Shown here: positions 36,402-48,414 of the stretch, in pieces
How positions within the stretch are numbered: the stretch's first letter is position 1
Layout of the letters: the number at the start of each line of letters is the position of its first letter
Assembly: GCA_021234155.1 (NCBI GenBank)
Contig: JAJEKV010000002.1
Location: 11,708,725-11,772,724, forward strand
DNA: 64,000 nt
Direction: 5' to 3'
Source: Isoetes taiwanensis
Lineage: Eukaryota; Streptophyta; Lycopodiopsida; Isoetales; Isoetaceae
Program-made: the position numbers and the translations under genes
Notes under the pieces: generated by a model
What the model was told of the DNA's origin: nothing
Database searches by the model: none
The model's input: the letters and a program-made list of their open reading frames with translations, nothing else

Positions 36402-39400
36402 GTAAAAGAAAAATGTACTTTCTTAACCGTGTGCTTTTTTTCAAAGCTTTAGGCATGAAACAGAGGATTTATTCTTTGTTTGCAGGATTTCTGAAGCATC
36501 AATGTAATGGATAGGCTTGCCCAAAGAATAGCTTGTGTTATTCGCTGGTTTGATTTATGGTTTTCAAGTTTTCTCGCTTCCATATACTATATTTATCCTG
36601 AATCATCCGCTATTTATCGCGGTTTGCATCCCCGATAAGCGCCACCCATCTCTTATTCAACGCTTTGATCTCCGGCAAAGAAATGCTTTGATTTATCTCC
36701 GACCAAGCACGCTTTTTCCAGCTCTAAAGTCGTTATCGATCTCGACTTACGTGCCATTCTCGAACTTCCTTTTATGGTGGAGGTAAGGACCATTTGTGTA
36801 TGCGATGCTCTATCTTTACGGTTGTGGATATTGGTAAACCCGGCTCGCTTACTCGCATATAGAAGTGGAATTTGGTTACCTTATAAACTATATAATTGTT
36901 GGTTAAGTGGACTTTTCTTATTTTTTACTTATTCATTACCAAATTTTGGAACAGTTGAGTGCTATTAAACGTGATGCAAGGTCCGATGATGATATGAAGA
37001 CACCGCGTAACTAAGTTTCCAACTAGGCATACGCAAGGCCCGCATAATATGAAGACATTGGCGTAACTAAGCTTCCGTGTACCTTTTCTCAGATCCCTAA
37101 GCATCCTTCATAAATTTGTTTCTATAGAATAATTGGTCTATTTGTTTTTAACCAAGTAAAATAGGTCCTAAAAAATTATCATTGCATCATTTGCCTTTAA
37201 ATTTGATAAGGTAAACTTCTAAAAAACTGTGGGTCTTAGAGTCCTTAGAAGAATGTACGAATTATTATGTCAATTCCGGAGTGGTTTGATTCTCGATGGT
37301 ATTTGTATGAAAATTTCTTCTATGGGTATTTGTAGGAAAACCCTTGCACATTCTATAGCAAATTAAAGACGCATGCTTTGCAAAAGGAAATGGAATAAGA
37401 TAGATTGGTTGATTGCAAAAAAAATTTGAGAAATAGTGGAAGCAAATAAGATTTATGATTATAATTAACTGTTAGATTCTTTAAATCAAGTAGTTTAAAC
37501 TTTCAGCAGATTAGAGCATCTAAAAAAACGCATAACATATGCTAATGATTTTTTTCCGCTTCCAGCTCAAGCAAATATGGTCTCTTATGGCAATGTCTCT
37601 TATGTTTTTAAGGATGTTGTTTAGCGGTTATGTCTTTTCTTTAAGGTCTGACTCAATTCTTTTCTGCAGAGGTATCTTTAAGATCTGACTTAGCTCCTGC
37701 AAATCTGGTCTTTTTACGGTAATGCCTCATATGATTGGTGCAAAAAATGATCTTTTAAGTGATTGGCACACGTTTAGGGTTAACGACATTTTTCCTACTC
37801 ATTCTCATTTTTTAGGGTTGGCGGACATTAGCCCTAAGAACACGCTTAAATGATCTTTTATGATTGGCACACGTTTAGGGTTAACCCACATTTTTCCTAC
37901 TCATTCTCATTTTTTTTCTCCTCAAACATTTTTTGTTAGTTTGTATCCATTTTTTCTTCGATACTTTTTTTTAGTTTGTTATTCTCACTCGCTTGTTGCG
38001 TGTGTCGCATGTGTTTGAGGTCGACCGATATAATATTGTCATGAAAAAATATGTATGGTTGCATCTCGACTAGATGCATGCATGGTGAAGTCATGCTATC
38101 TTTGTGGTTGCAAGGTCTTGAGGAAAAATTGGTCCTTCCTAATGACCAAATTGTAATTTCAAAATAGTTTCTATTTCTTCAAAAGATCTGAGGATAATTA
38201 TAGGCTTCGATTTGTATTGTGGAGGTAAAGTTGCTTCAAGAACTTAATTCTTGATTTACAGGAAGTCTTATTGTTTCAGGCTAGGCAGGCTTTTGCTGGA
38301 TTCAAATTCCTCTGGCATTAAAGGTGCACAAAATCTTGATTTTTTGATGTAATGCTTTCCTTTTTTCAAGTTAGTTTTCAAGTTAGGCTTGATACTTTTG
38401 AATGCATGTTACCATTTGATCCATACACAATGTCCAAAATCTTAAGAGCGTATGAACTTTTGACTTTTATATGTCTTTTGGCTTCATGTTTATTCATTCC
38501 AGGTTCAACCTTCTATCCAAAGGTATTATATGGTGTCTTCTGTTCTTTTATTTCTTCACCTATTCCATTTGGTTAAGCTATCTATCTTCAGGTTGATTGT
38601 GGCAGTTGCTTATATAAGTATATTTGGCCACTATGCTTGGAACTTTGACTTATATAACAGTAAACACGGCTATATAACAATAACAAGGCTGTTGTTACGA
38701 ACATGCACATCAATGGTTATTCAATAATTACAAGCTAATATAGCAAATAAAAGAAATTGGTACAAGGTACAGAACATGTGCCATATAAAATCATGCATTT
38801 TCTTAGCTTGCAAGCTATGTCACTCACATTTTAGAATAGACAATTGTAAAGCCTGTCAAATTATTTGGTATTTTTAATTGGCTGTATCTCACAAATTTCT
38901 ATGTGTTTCTATAGCAAAAACAATTACGATTAAGTTGATGCTGCTCATTAATGGTTATTTTGGATAAAGTTTATCTAATTATGGTTAAAGATTACTAGCA
39001 TAGCTCATGTGAGTCAAGTTCCATGCTATGGAGAGTGTCGTATTAGAGCATAGTTTTTTTGCTTTTCGCTTGCATAGTTGGGTCTATTGAAAAACAAATT
39101 AGTTCTCTCTATGATGTGGCATCGATTATTGTTTGTAAGTTGTTTTGGTTTTCTTCATCCCGTGGAGCATTAAAAGCATGCATCCAATGAGAGTCAAAGC
39201 TCTTGATTGTCTAATATTATGTTTAAAGGTAATAAGCAAAACAATGGTATGAAAAAGAAATGCCATACAAACTCTTCAACTTTGCACTTGACTAGACTTT
39301 ACATTCAACCTATTACAAGTATCAACAATGCATCTCAACTGTCATCCAATTCAACATTTGACTCGCCGGATCATGAGACATCATGGGGAGTTCGAATCAT

Positions 39401-39753
39401 ATTGTACACTTGCAATTTCAACAAAAAAAAATAATTCGTATAGCAAATTATGTTCTCTCTTGCAAACATCAACATGTGGCATTGTAACAACATTCGATAT
39501 CAAACATGATTTGTCAAACGAGTAATGACTTACGTTTAAGGCTGATAAATACACGCAAGCTCCTAAATTAGCGCAGTAACCCCGGGCACACGTTTACTGG
39601 TGACAAACACAAACTTAAAATGTTGATGATTGATGATATTTAAACAATTTCAATAACAAAAATAATTATAAAAGCAAATCATACCTGTTCTTGCCAGTAT
39701 CAGCATGTGCTGATTCTTCTACATATGAACGTTAAATGCTGAGTAAAACATTA

Positions 39754-39777
39754 GCCCGGCAATGCCGGGCACCCGAG
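39754..39777 (+). other. Helitron 3' terminus of unit 6 (shortened)
   Basis: GCCCGGC-AAT-GCCGGGC then ACCCGAG, with unit 7 (TCTAATTACTT) starting at the next base. Six bases of the usual CGTTTACTAG spacer are missing. Confidence 0.85.
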
Positions 39778-40681
39778 TCTAATTACTTAAAATGTTTTTG
39801 GGAACCGGGCTCACGCCGGTGCTAACGCTATTTCCGATGGATGTTACGCCGATTTTTTCATTTTCCGGGCACAAATTTTCGTACATACATTTCTTCACTG
39901 GAACTTTTACTGCAGGGGGTGGAAGTGCAGGGGATGGAAGGCGTTTTTTTTTTTCCAGCAGCTAAGATCATGGGGCGGTGATCCCCTCCGCCGGCCATGA
40001 TTAAGGCAATGGAGTTTAAATCCAAAAGCTTTTGGGGCTCCTTAAGGGATTTCCCAGTTTTCACCGCAAGCAGGTCAGTATTTTCCTCCTCCAGCTCCAT
40101 CGTGGGTCTGAAGGTGAAATTTAGCTTACCTCTCGCATTTTTTTGCAGCTGAAGTGCATTCGACTACACAAAGAAACGCCAAGGTAAATTTTTTTTTCGA
40201 TCCTCTGTTTTTTATGTTTGTTTTGAGGCTTCATTCCAGAATGCAGTAAGCGAGTTAGGAAAAGGATATTCCATATATGACTCCCTTCCTTCAACGGCCA
40301 TTTTTTCAAAGACAACTTAAAAATCCGGCCCCTTTCCTTCAACGCCCATTTCTTCAAAACTCATTACAGCCTGCATCAGATGCATGCTCTATTAGGTAAA
40401 TGCTCAAATGCATGCTATAATGCTGTGCAGGCATCCTGCAGCGTTGGGATTAAGGCGGCCTTTGCAATTGCAGCCACAGCCACAGAGGTAACTAAATCTT
40501 CCTTTAGCTGATGTATTTGGTAATCTGGTTATTTTTCCAGATAGGTAATCTAGCAGGTTATAGATAGGTAATCCGACAGGTTATGGATGGATAACTTTAG
40601 CATGTGCTTGCAAGTGGCCGCATGAGATTTAGGAAAGGGTAAGAGATATGCTGTAAATATGCAAAACAAACATAAATGCAG

Positions 40682-40894
40682 GGGAAATGCAAGGGAAAAG
40701 AAGCTGTAGATGGATGTAGATTGAAATGTCAAAGCCGTTATTACGTCAAAGCCAAGGACATGCATGTAGATCTGAGATTAGAGTTTGGGCTTGGCGGATT
40801 TCCCACAGGTTTGGATTTATTTGGGATTTGTGCTTGCAAAAATTGTGGAGCCTGTGGGCTTACTACAGGAGGAATTCTTAGAGATCTTTGGCAG
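40682..40894 (+). pseudogene. Captured 213-nt cysteine-rich exon
   Basis: The acceptor AAATGCAG and donor CAG|GTAACC bound 71 open codons. The basic N-terminal part (GKCKGKEAVDGCRLKCQSRY) is followed by a compact cysteine motif CACKNCGAC and GGILRDLWQ. The length is a multiple of three and both splice sites are good. Possibly a metal-binding segment; source gene not recognised. Confidence 0.45.
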
Positions 40895-41308
40895 GTAACC
40901 GTGTCGTGTTTTTCTTTCTTTGTGGGCAAGGAATAATCTAAACGTCAACATGTTTGCTATTCAGGATTCATGACTTTTGCTATGCCGTCTTCTTTGAACT
41001 TCTTATTTGAGGTAAAAGACTTGATGATGGTGAAGCTGCAATTTGTCTCAAATGCATCTACTTCAGGTAGACCTGTTTCTATGCATGTCAGTGTAAAATA
41101 TCCTATTTAACTTTAGTTTACCACTATCTTGCACAATTCATGGATTGTGAAAGAAAGACCACGAGTTATGTTGCAGATAGATAGTAAAGCATGGCTGCAA
41201 AGGATATTTGGAGTTAACAATGAGCGCCTCAAATGTTTGTCATTCTGAATACTTGCTAGAGGATGTCCAACTCTGCAGCTTTTTTCTGATGTATCATGCA
41301 TCTGCTAG

Positions 41309-41390
41309 GATCCTTATCCGATTGCTACGACATTTGCAGAAGTAAAGATACGTCCATGTCTTGGCGCCTTTCACCAACCTGCATTATATG
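41309..41390 (+). pseudogene. Captured 82-nt exon, unknown gene
   Basis: CTGCTAG precedes DPYPIATTFAEVKIRPCLGA and the exon ends ATG|GTGAGA. It is open throughout, and probably belongs to the same captured gene as the exons on either side. Confidence 0.35.
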
Positions 41391-41830
41391 GTGAGATCTC
41401 TCCAATTGGGGAACTGGACTTCATATTTTTAAATTGTTGAGCAAAGCCATATCAGAAATTTGGAGGCTAAACTTGCACATAACTAATGTCTATTCTATTT
41501 TATCGCATTTGTTATTGTTGAAGTGTTAAACAGTAGCTTCATTGTCATTATCCATGCTTTCTGTTGTTGCTTTCTAATGTTGTTGGCATTTTCTTTTATT
41601 CAAAAGGCTACTCAGTATAAGCTTTGGCGAAGATGTGCATTTATGCATGGACTTAGCCTTTAATGCAGACTATGAGCAGGAAAACAATACGAGTATACCC
41701 ATGTTATTGGTAAGAGTCAGGTAAAAATAATTTAAGAAAAACTTTCTTTCATAAAGCAAATTATTTGCAATTGCAACCATATATGTTCTTAATTAAATGT
41801 AAGGGCTTTTATATTTTGCATTATCTACAG

Positions 41831-41948
41831 AAATTTGGATTTTCATTCTTTGAAATGGCAGATTGTAATTATCTCAGGTCGTGATGGACCCTTTTACACT
41901 GGCCTATTATTGAAGGCTCCATTCCAATCTATTACAGCAGCTTCTATG
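41831..41948 (+). pseudogene. Captured 118-nt exon, unknown gene
   Basis: ATCTACAG precedes an open frame containing WQIVIISGRDGPFYTGLLLK, ending ATG|GTATAT. A following exon-like piece starts after TTGCAG at 41995, but the simple join meets a stop, so the model is incomplete. Confidence 0.35.
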
Positions 41949-43708
41949 GTATATACGTTCTCTACATTTTTCATTTCCTTCTTATTGATTGCAGGTTTTG
42001 ACAACCATGACTTGGCCATTATAAGTGGAAATGTTACTATATTTACTAAGGACGTGCCACAAAGTGCAAATAGAGTCTACGGCATATTTGTTTTACTGTT
42101 ATTGTATTTAACCCATATGATTTCTTAAACAGTTTAGAAGATGATTGTTATGATGATTATGGATTGGACATATGCACACCATACTTGGCTCAGGCACAGT
42201 TATAGCATCTCCGCAATTCGTAAGTGAATATAATAAGGAATATTTTGAAAAAGAGGTGTGTTTATCAAAGTCTGTTTTGTAAAGCCCTATGGTTAGGCAT
42301 GACAGATATGCACAATGCTTAAATTATTTGTTGTAACATTATTATTCGACCAATGTAAAATCATCCAACAAAACAAAAGAGTGCAATTGTAAAATATCAA
42401 ATGTTCTTAATTTTAATAGAGTTGTGAAGCCCAAAACTCAACCACGTCTACATGGCAGACTACTTTGCAATTCCATGTTGCAAATTTATATATGAGCTAT
42501 TGGTGTTACAGCTGTTAAGACTCAGCAATGTAGGGCCTAGAGCTTTAACAGTGCAGGAGGTTAGAGCTTTAACGACATAGTTCTAAAAAGAGGCGGCTCC
42601 TCTGCAAGCATTCTAAAATGATAAAGGGAATTGGAACAATTGAATACCATACAATCAGCTTCTATAGCTACCTTCACTCCATGTTTGTGACCTTTCTGCT
42701 ATGTAGTTAATCTCATTCATTGCTCAACAATTTTCCAAAACATGTCTATACTTTGTTAATTATTATACACTAGCTCCATCCTATATCTATCTTAGCTAGG
42801 ACGAATAAAAATAATAATTTATCAAACCCTCTTGAACATCAGAGGTGACCTTTTTTTCAAGGCTTATAACATGTTCACATATTGCAATAGGCACACATTT
42901 AGAGCATTGTTTTCTCTATTAAATCCATAAACACAAAGTTAATACAAAATAGAAGTGGGGTAGTCAATTTTTGCTGGCGATCACTCTTCTGGCACCACGT
43001 GGCACCCTCCTACATTGCGGAATGGAAGTGGGGTAGACCCATTCTGCATGATCGGCTGCACAGATATCTTTTAAGGTTTTTTTAAGTTGAGCGCCGCTGT
43101 TTTTTAGGGTTCTTTGAGCTCGAGCTCTGCAACCAGCCGGAATGGAGTTCTTCGACTTCAACCAGCTCGGCATGGTTTAGGGTTCTTCGGCCGTAACTAG
43201 CCAGCTATTCAAGCTCCTCTGTTCTTTGCTCGGATGTTCCAATCATGGAAGAAGATAACAAGTGATGTAGCCATGGAAGATAACAGGGGTTCCAATCTCG
43301 ACCAGAAATGTTTTTGATAGTCAGCTCTTCACTTGCTGCTCAGAAATAATTCTAATCGAAAATCCTCTCTATTTTTTTTCAGCTTAGTCCAACAAATTCG
43401 TAGAACTCTTACAAGTGTTCTACTGGATTCGAGATACAACAGGGGGGTTCACGTTGTAAAATGGGGTTTGGAATTTTAGAATAGCAAGAAAGATAGCAAA
43501 AGTTTAAGTTTTAGGAACCAGTACTAAATGTGCCTAGGAAATGGAGTCCCAACCTCCATTCCCCTATACATTGATGATACTGTCATTAGACAATTTCAAT
43601 AACAAAAATAATTTTAAAAGCAAATAATGTCAATTCCTGCCAATATCAACAATATTGTTCTCATATATGGAGGTTACAGGCCGAGTAAAAACACATGCTA
43701 GAACATTA

Positions 43709-43738
43709 GCCCGGCAACGCCGGGCACACATTTACTAG
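43709..43738 (+). other. Helitron 3' terminus of unit 7 and array end
   Basis: Perfect hairpin, then ACACATTTACTAG. The next base (43739) is T and no further TC-type 5' end follows, so the array ends here. Confidence 0.9.
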
Positions 43739-44305
43739 TAGTCTTCTAAGAACTATTATTGGTTCATAGGACACAGAAAACAGTTTTGACCCTGTCATGT
43801 TCGAAGAACCCCATCTCCCTTTTCAGATCTCAGAATGAGGTGCAATTTCTTATGCTGTACTCTTTAACTTGTATAGAGAAAAATAAGAAAATATTAAAGA
43901 AATTAAAAAAAAATCATTTTGTTAAGACAGTTTTATCTTATATAAATATAAGGCTGTCACTTGATCCCCTTAGGTTCACGTAAGCATAACTTCCAAGAAT
44001 GGAGGTAGATAGATTTCTAGGTATTTTACATATGCAATATGACTGTCACATATGAACTTATAGAAAGGGTTTTGTTGAATTTTGAGCTATTGATATTATA
44101 TGAATTTGAAAGTGAATAGTACAAATGCACCATTTTTGATCCATTGCCTGACAAGTCTAGTTTAATGACTGAATTCTCCAGATTTCCAGGAGTATTAAGC
44201 CTCTCCACTGTGGTATTGTCGACTTCTTTAGTCTTAACTAGAGTGTCAGGTAACATGGTAATCCTTGACCTGGCAGACATTCCCTGTTATGAGACATTCC
44301 CTGTT
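43739..44305. other. Intergenic sequence after the Helitron array
   Basis: No gene is supported. GAGACATTCCCTGTTAT is partly duplicated just before the foldback element. Confidence 0.35.
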
Positions 44306-44865
44306 ATGACCGAAGGGCTTTATTAGGGCCCGAAGGGCCCGACATTTTTTGTAATACAACCACCAACACATATATACCATTAACATTAATTAGCTCAAAC
44401 CATTGCATCCAACACATTTAAAATAAAATCCCCCTAAAACCCCCTTTGGTTTGGGTGCATATTCACACGGGGGGTTACTCCGGACATCGAGAGCTATCGG
44501 ATGGGCATATTTGCCCTTTATTCCTTGATCTGGACCGTTCATAGTGACCCTCGTTTTCAGGGGTATGCCCTGCAAGTTTTTTGTATAATGTATATTAAAG
44601 TTTGCAAAATACCATAAGGTTTAAGAGAATGTACTTAATGGTATTAATTTTATACATGTATTGTAAGTTTTAGGGGCTCTCACGCCCTCACGTACCCCTT
44701 AGTGTGAATATGCACCCAAACCAAAGGGGGTTTTAGGGGGATTTTATTTTAAATGTGTTGGATGCAATGGTTTGAGCTAATTAATGTTAATGGTATATAT
44801 GTGTTGGTGGTTGTATTACAAAAAATTTCGGGCCCTTCGGGCCCTAATAAAGCCCTTCGGTCATT
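44306..44865. mobile_element. 560-bp foldback/MITE with ~163-bp terminal inverted repeats
   Basis: The left arm 44306-44468 (ATGACCGAAGGGCTTTATTA start) is repeated inverted at 44702-44865 with very few mismatches. The arms include palindromic GGGCCCGAAGGGCCC and a CCCCCTAAAACCCCC stretch. The loop is about 230 bp and has no reading frame. Long TIRs suggest a Mutator-type or foldback MITE; no 8-11 bp target duplication was found, so the superfamily is open. Confidence 0.85.
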
Positions 44866-47676
44866 TCGGGCACTAAGAATGGCATAAATGCATGTAAAAA
44901 TTTTTAATTCACTTTTGCATGTACCAATTTTAGAAATATTTGTGCATGTAATCCAATTACATGAGACAAGCCTAGAATGATAAAACTGCTTTGTTTTAAT
45001 AAAAATACAATGATGTGCATTAGTTGCATGATGGGATGCTGCTACGAGCAAACACAAATCACATAATCACATATGCTGGATTATAGGTTCCCAAGCCTAT
45101 GATTGAAATTATCCACCAAAGATGATATAAATATCCATGAGAGAATACTCTCGTGAATAAAAATTGCAGCATTGTGTGCATCTATAGCATCTTTTCCTGA
45201 TGAGAAATCGTAAAACAGAGCGTCTTGTAGCATTAAACATATGTTGTAGCATCAATATCTGCACGACGATAACAAGTTTGCCAAGTAAATATTGCCAACC
45301 AGTGGGACTTGAACCCATCGTGTCCTTGTAACCATCTTAGTAAAGAAGTGAGGAAAGAAAAAGGAAGGGGAGAAGAGCTTACTCGTCATGCCAAAACAAC
45401 AGTATTTTAGGGTGGTGTCGTCGCATATAACACGGTTCTAGTTGTACCTACTGCTCCCTAGCACCTTTTCTAAAGGGATATATAACACGGTTCTAGGTGT
45501 ACCTACTGCTAGCACCTTTTCTAAAGGGATGACACTGAGGTAAACCACATACTATGTGACTATAGAATTCCAAAAGGTTTATCAGCTTATAAGCCAGTAA
45601 TATCCTAAAGGCTAAGATCGGAACAATGTGAGATCCCCGCCCCATCGCTTTTGTTTTCGCACGTAATAATGCTCCAACATATATCCATCACATAAGGCCC
45701 TCACAAGTTTTTTACTGGAAACAACCAACAAGCCTCAAATCCGTCTGGAACTGTGTGGACTCGCCCAAATCCATCTGCAACTGTTTGGACTCGACCAAAT
45801 CCATCTGGAATGGGGCGGAATGGCCTGGCAAGAGTAAATTGTAGCTTCATGGCAAGAGTAGACGAAGCTGCGTTTCCTGGAGGTTTAGGATAAACATACA
45901 TCTGTTTGACACGATGAGCAACAGAAATGCAAAAATTTAATACCTTTGTGGAAGCTAGTTCACCGCTCGCCTTAAACTCTGAAGTCCCTCACTCACAGCC
46001 ATATCCAAAGCAGAGCTTGATGAAGAAATTCACAAACCCTAAAACTAAAACCCTCGAGGTCTGCATGCAATGCCCCAAAATACATACACCACCAAGTACA
46101 AGATAAAAAATACATGGGTGCCCACCATTGGAAAAAAACATTAAAATCACTTTTGGGGTATGCACACTCTAGATGTACTGATCTGTACATCCCATGGAAT
46201 ACACCCTAGAAATCATATAAAAACCATGTTAAAAAGCGTACAAAAATACGAAAACAACCCCTTGTTATTATGCTACATATTTGTTGCTCGTACTAACAAT
46301 AGCCAAAGTCCCTTTCAGGAAATCTATAGGTTTTATTATTTTCTCACAAACATCTGTCATGATGCCTTTAGGCAACCCAATCTTCAAGTCAGCAAGCGGG
46401 TTACTAGCCAGCTTCATTGTCATGTTGATGAGCATTCTTCTGACTTCTAGGTAGCTTACAAAGGCCAGAAGCCCAACTTTAAGTGTACTTTTGAGGCAGT
46501 TCCTGAAGGCTACTATCTACCCAGCGTAAGACATATTAGGATAAATGACATCTAGACTATTGAGCATGGACCAAACCACTGCTTGATCAAATCATATCAT
46601 ACTTTCATCACATTCTTTGGCCGCTTTATTTTTACCCCTATTATCACAAATGCACTTGAAATAGGGACATAAGGTACGCGACAGGTGTTTCAAGTAAAAA
46701 TTGTCTCTAACCATGTTGTCATAGGCCATGTGGCCTTCCCGACATAGTATCATGAACTCACTTTTGCTGCACTTCTTATCGAAGAATCGAGTATCAACCA
46801 ACAACCATCGAGCTTTAGAAATATGTCAAAGATCCTTGGCTAGGTCAATATTCTTCCACCATTCAAGCCCACCCAATGTTAAAGCTCGAGCATGACTATG
46901 GCATAAAGTTTATCTGCAAGTTCAAATTTTTTGCTTACTACATACATAGTCAGAATAATCTTATTATTTGGAGGTTATGGGGTAGACGTTTGTCATGTAG
47001 ACAGGCTGTCTTAGGCATAGAATACTACCGAGTCATTGCCTGCACTTGTGTGCATTTTGTAAGCCTTGGATCAAAAGAAACCTTTAGACATCTAATCTAG
47101 AGGGGCCATATATAGCCTATATGGTTATTCTATGTTTCTAGTATATTCATAATCATGTTAAAGTAATATGGAGAGAACATTACGATAATTTAGATAGTAG
47201 CAAAAATGCAATTAAAAAAGAAAAAAAAAAGGATCCCTCACATGTGACATGTGCTTCTTTAGGAAAAGGGCACATTCCCATGAGCTGAACTTGGCTGCAT
47301 AAAAGTGAGGTTGAAATCAAAGTTCAAGGATTCCTATTTTCATAAACTGAAGTACCTTTCTCTAACAAAGCTCTGCTCAATCTTCATTGCAGTGAATAGG
47401 TTTTTCTATAACATGCCAATCTTGTGTGAAACACATCTTCCATCAGCCACAAAGACCTAGCAAGCTAGTGAGGTGAGCAACAATGGAACATAATAGGCAC
47501 AAGAGATTATGTCCATGGTGACCATGCAATATATCATCTAAAAGAATAAGCCAAATCTTGTCGACATGAGGTTTTGTAAGATTGCATTATTTAACGCACT
47601 TTCAGGGGAGTAGATTCACTTGATCCACTGCCATGGCACCCATTGTTTGATTATTCTTCATGATCCAATACAAAAC
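44866..47676. other. Intergenic sequence with short tandem repeats; no supported gene
   Basis: A 55-bp duplication lies at about 45430-45530 (ATATAACACGGTTCTAG.TGT twice). A 30-bp unit occurs three times at about 45735-45815 (CAAATCC.TCTG.AACTGT), encoding GFGRV-type repeats on the minus strand. 46592-46804 is a minus-strand open frame with Cys and His residues but no recognisable motif. The 3' LTR expected for the gypsy element was not identified between 47100 and 47676. Confidence 0.4.
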
Positions 47677-48336
47677 CTATAAGGGGTTGATGACATCGTT
47701 GATGGTGCGGCCTTGAGATTCCCGCATGAATTTCGGATAATGCTTTTCAAGGTCCATCTTCATTACCCACGTAGCATCCTCCACCGGCAAGTGTTTCCAC
47801 TTGACCAAATAATGGAGCATTTGAGTCCTTCTGGACTGCTTATAGGCCTGATCAAGAAGAGCTTTGGGCACTATCTCTAGTTGCTCGTCCGTCATTTCAA
47901 GGAGGGTGAGTGTATCCAATATCTCCTCTAGATCAGGAGTGTGTCTCATCAGAAGACTCACGTGAAAGACCTTGTGGATCTTCAAGCGGGGTGGCAAATC
48001 CAACCGATATGCCTGCTCTCCAATACGTTCAATAATCATGAATGGCCCAGCCCATCTGGGTGCCAATTTCTTGCAGTTACCAATTTTGAGCATGGTTTGC
48101 TTAACCTTAATCTTAAGCCAAACTGAATCGCCCACTTGGAACATTCGTGGGGTTTTGTGCTTATCAGCCACACTTTTCTGACGACTACGCGCGGCCAATA
48201 AATAACCACAAACCTCCTCGACCAAAGCTTGCATTTCCAAAAGGAGTTGTTGGGAAACTTCCACTTTAGAAATAGGATTATGCCATGTGTCTGGAGTTAG
48301 GCATTGATAGCCATAATTTATCATGGAAGGAGACAT
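47677..48336 (-). pseudogene. Gypsy integrase C-terminus and chromodomain-like tail
   Basis: An open frame of 219 codons. Residues about 60-130 carry the integrase C-terminal GPF/Y-type region (KLAPRWAGPFMIIERIGEQA, HKVFHVSLLMR). The last ~60 residues have YLVKWKHLPVEDATW, a chromodomain core as in plant chromoviruses, which is thought to guide integration to heterochromatin. It is separated from the integrase core by a short frame break. Confidence 0.9.
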
Positions 48337-48414
48337 TCTAGAAGACTACTGCTTCATGTTATTATAAGCAAACTCCACTAAATAGATATAATCGGCCCAC
48401 TGAGTTTGCTTACT

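Larger units (their letters stand above)
35333..39777 (+). mobile_element. Helitron unit 6
   Basis: Near full-length relative of unit 1. It keeps about 300 bp (35880-36250) that unit 1 lacks. From about 35460 to 38150 it differs from unit 1 mostly at CAG/CTG positions; from about 38160 to the 3' end it is almost identical to units 1 and 2. The hairpin is GCCCGGC-AAT-GCCGGGC, and the end is shortened to ACCCGAG (TTTACT deleted). Confidence 0.8.
11655..43738 (+). mobile_element. Head-to-tail array of seven non-autonomous Helitron units
   Basis: Seven units follow one another in the same orientation. Recurrent 3' termini contain GCCCGGCAACGCCGGGC (7-bp stem, AAC loop), then about 10 nt ending in CTAG. 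In most junctions the next base begins a 5' terminus of the form TCTA(C/A)TTACTTAAAATG, with a CCGG-rich first 150 bp. Helitrons start with TC, end with a hairpin plus CTRR, and insert between A and T. The outer flanks here are A (11654) and T (43739), and no A/T host base lies between units, so the array looks like a single insertion or rolling-circle concatemer. No Rep/helicase frame was seen, so all units are non-autonomous carriers of captured gene fragments. Confidence 0.85.
39778..43738 (+). mobile_element. Helitron unit 7 (last in array)
   Basis: The 5' end is of the TCTAATTACTTAAAATG type shared only with unit 2. The interior carries captured exons at 40682-40894, 41309-41390 and 41831-41948. 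The 3' end is GCCCGGC-AAC-GCCGGGC, ACACATTTACTAG, then host T. Confidence 0.8.

Noticed and set aside
39858-40357. Minus-strand frames at the start of Helitron unit 7 as genes
   Set aside because: They overlap the conserved non-coding 5' leader and have no splice or family support; the exon signals in this unit are on the plus strand.
11655-43738. Reading the recurring GCCCGGCAACGCCGGGC units as CRISPR repeats or rho-independent terminators
   Set aside because: Spacing is 2.4-9 kb, sequence is AT-rich and intron-bearing, and the hairpins precede CTAG/TC junctions; this is a eukaryotic Helitron pattern.
45250-45325. Possible minus-strand tRNA (GGGTTCAAGTCCCAC near 45299)
   Set aside because: T-arm-like sequence only; no A box at correct distance and no acceptor or anticodon stems.
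47101-47676. 3' LTR of the gypsy element
   Set aside because: No sequence here is repeated near 51440 and no polypurine tract or terminal TG/CA could be defined.
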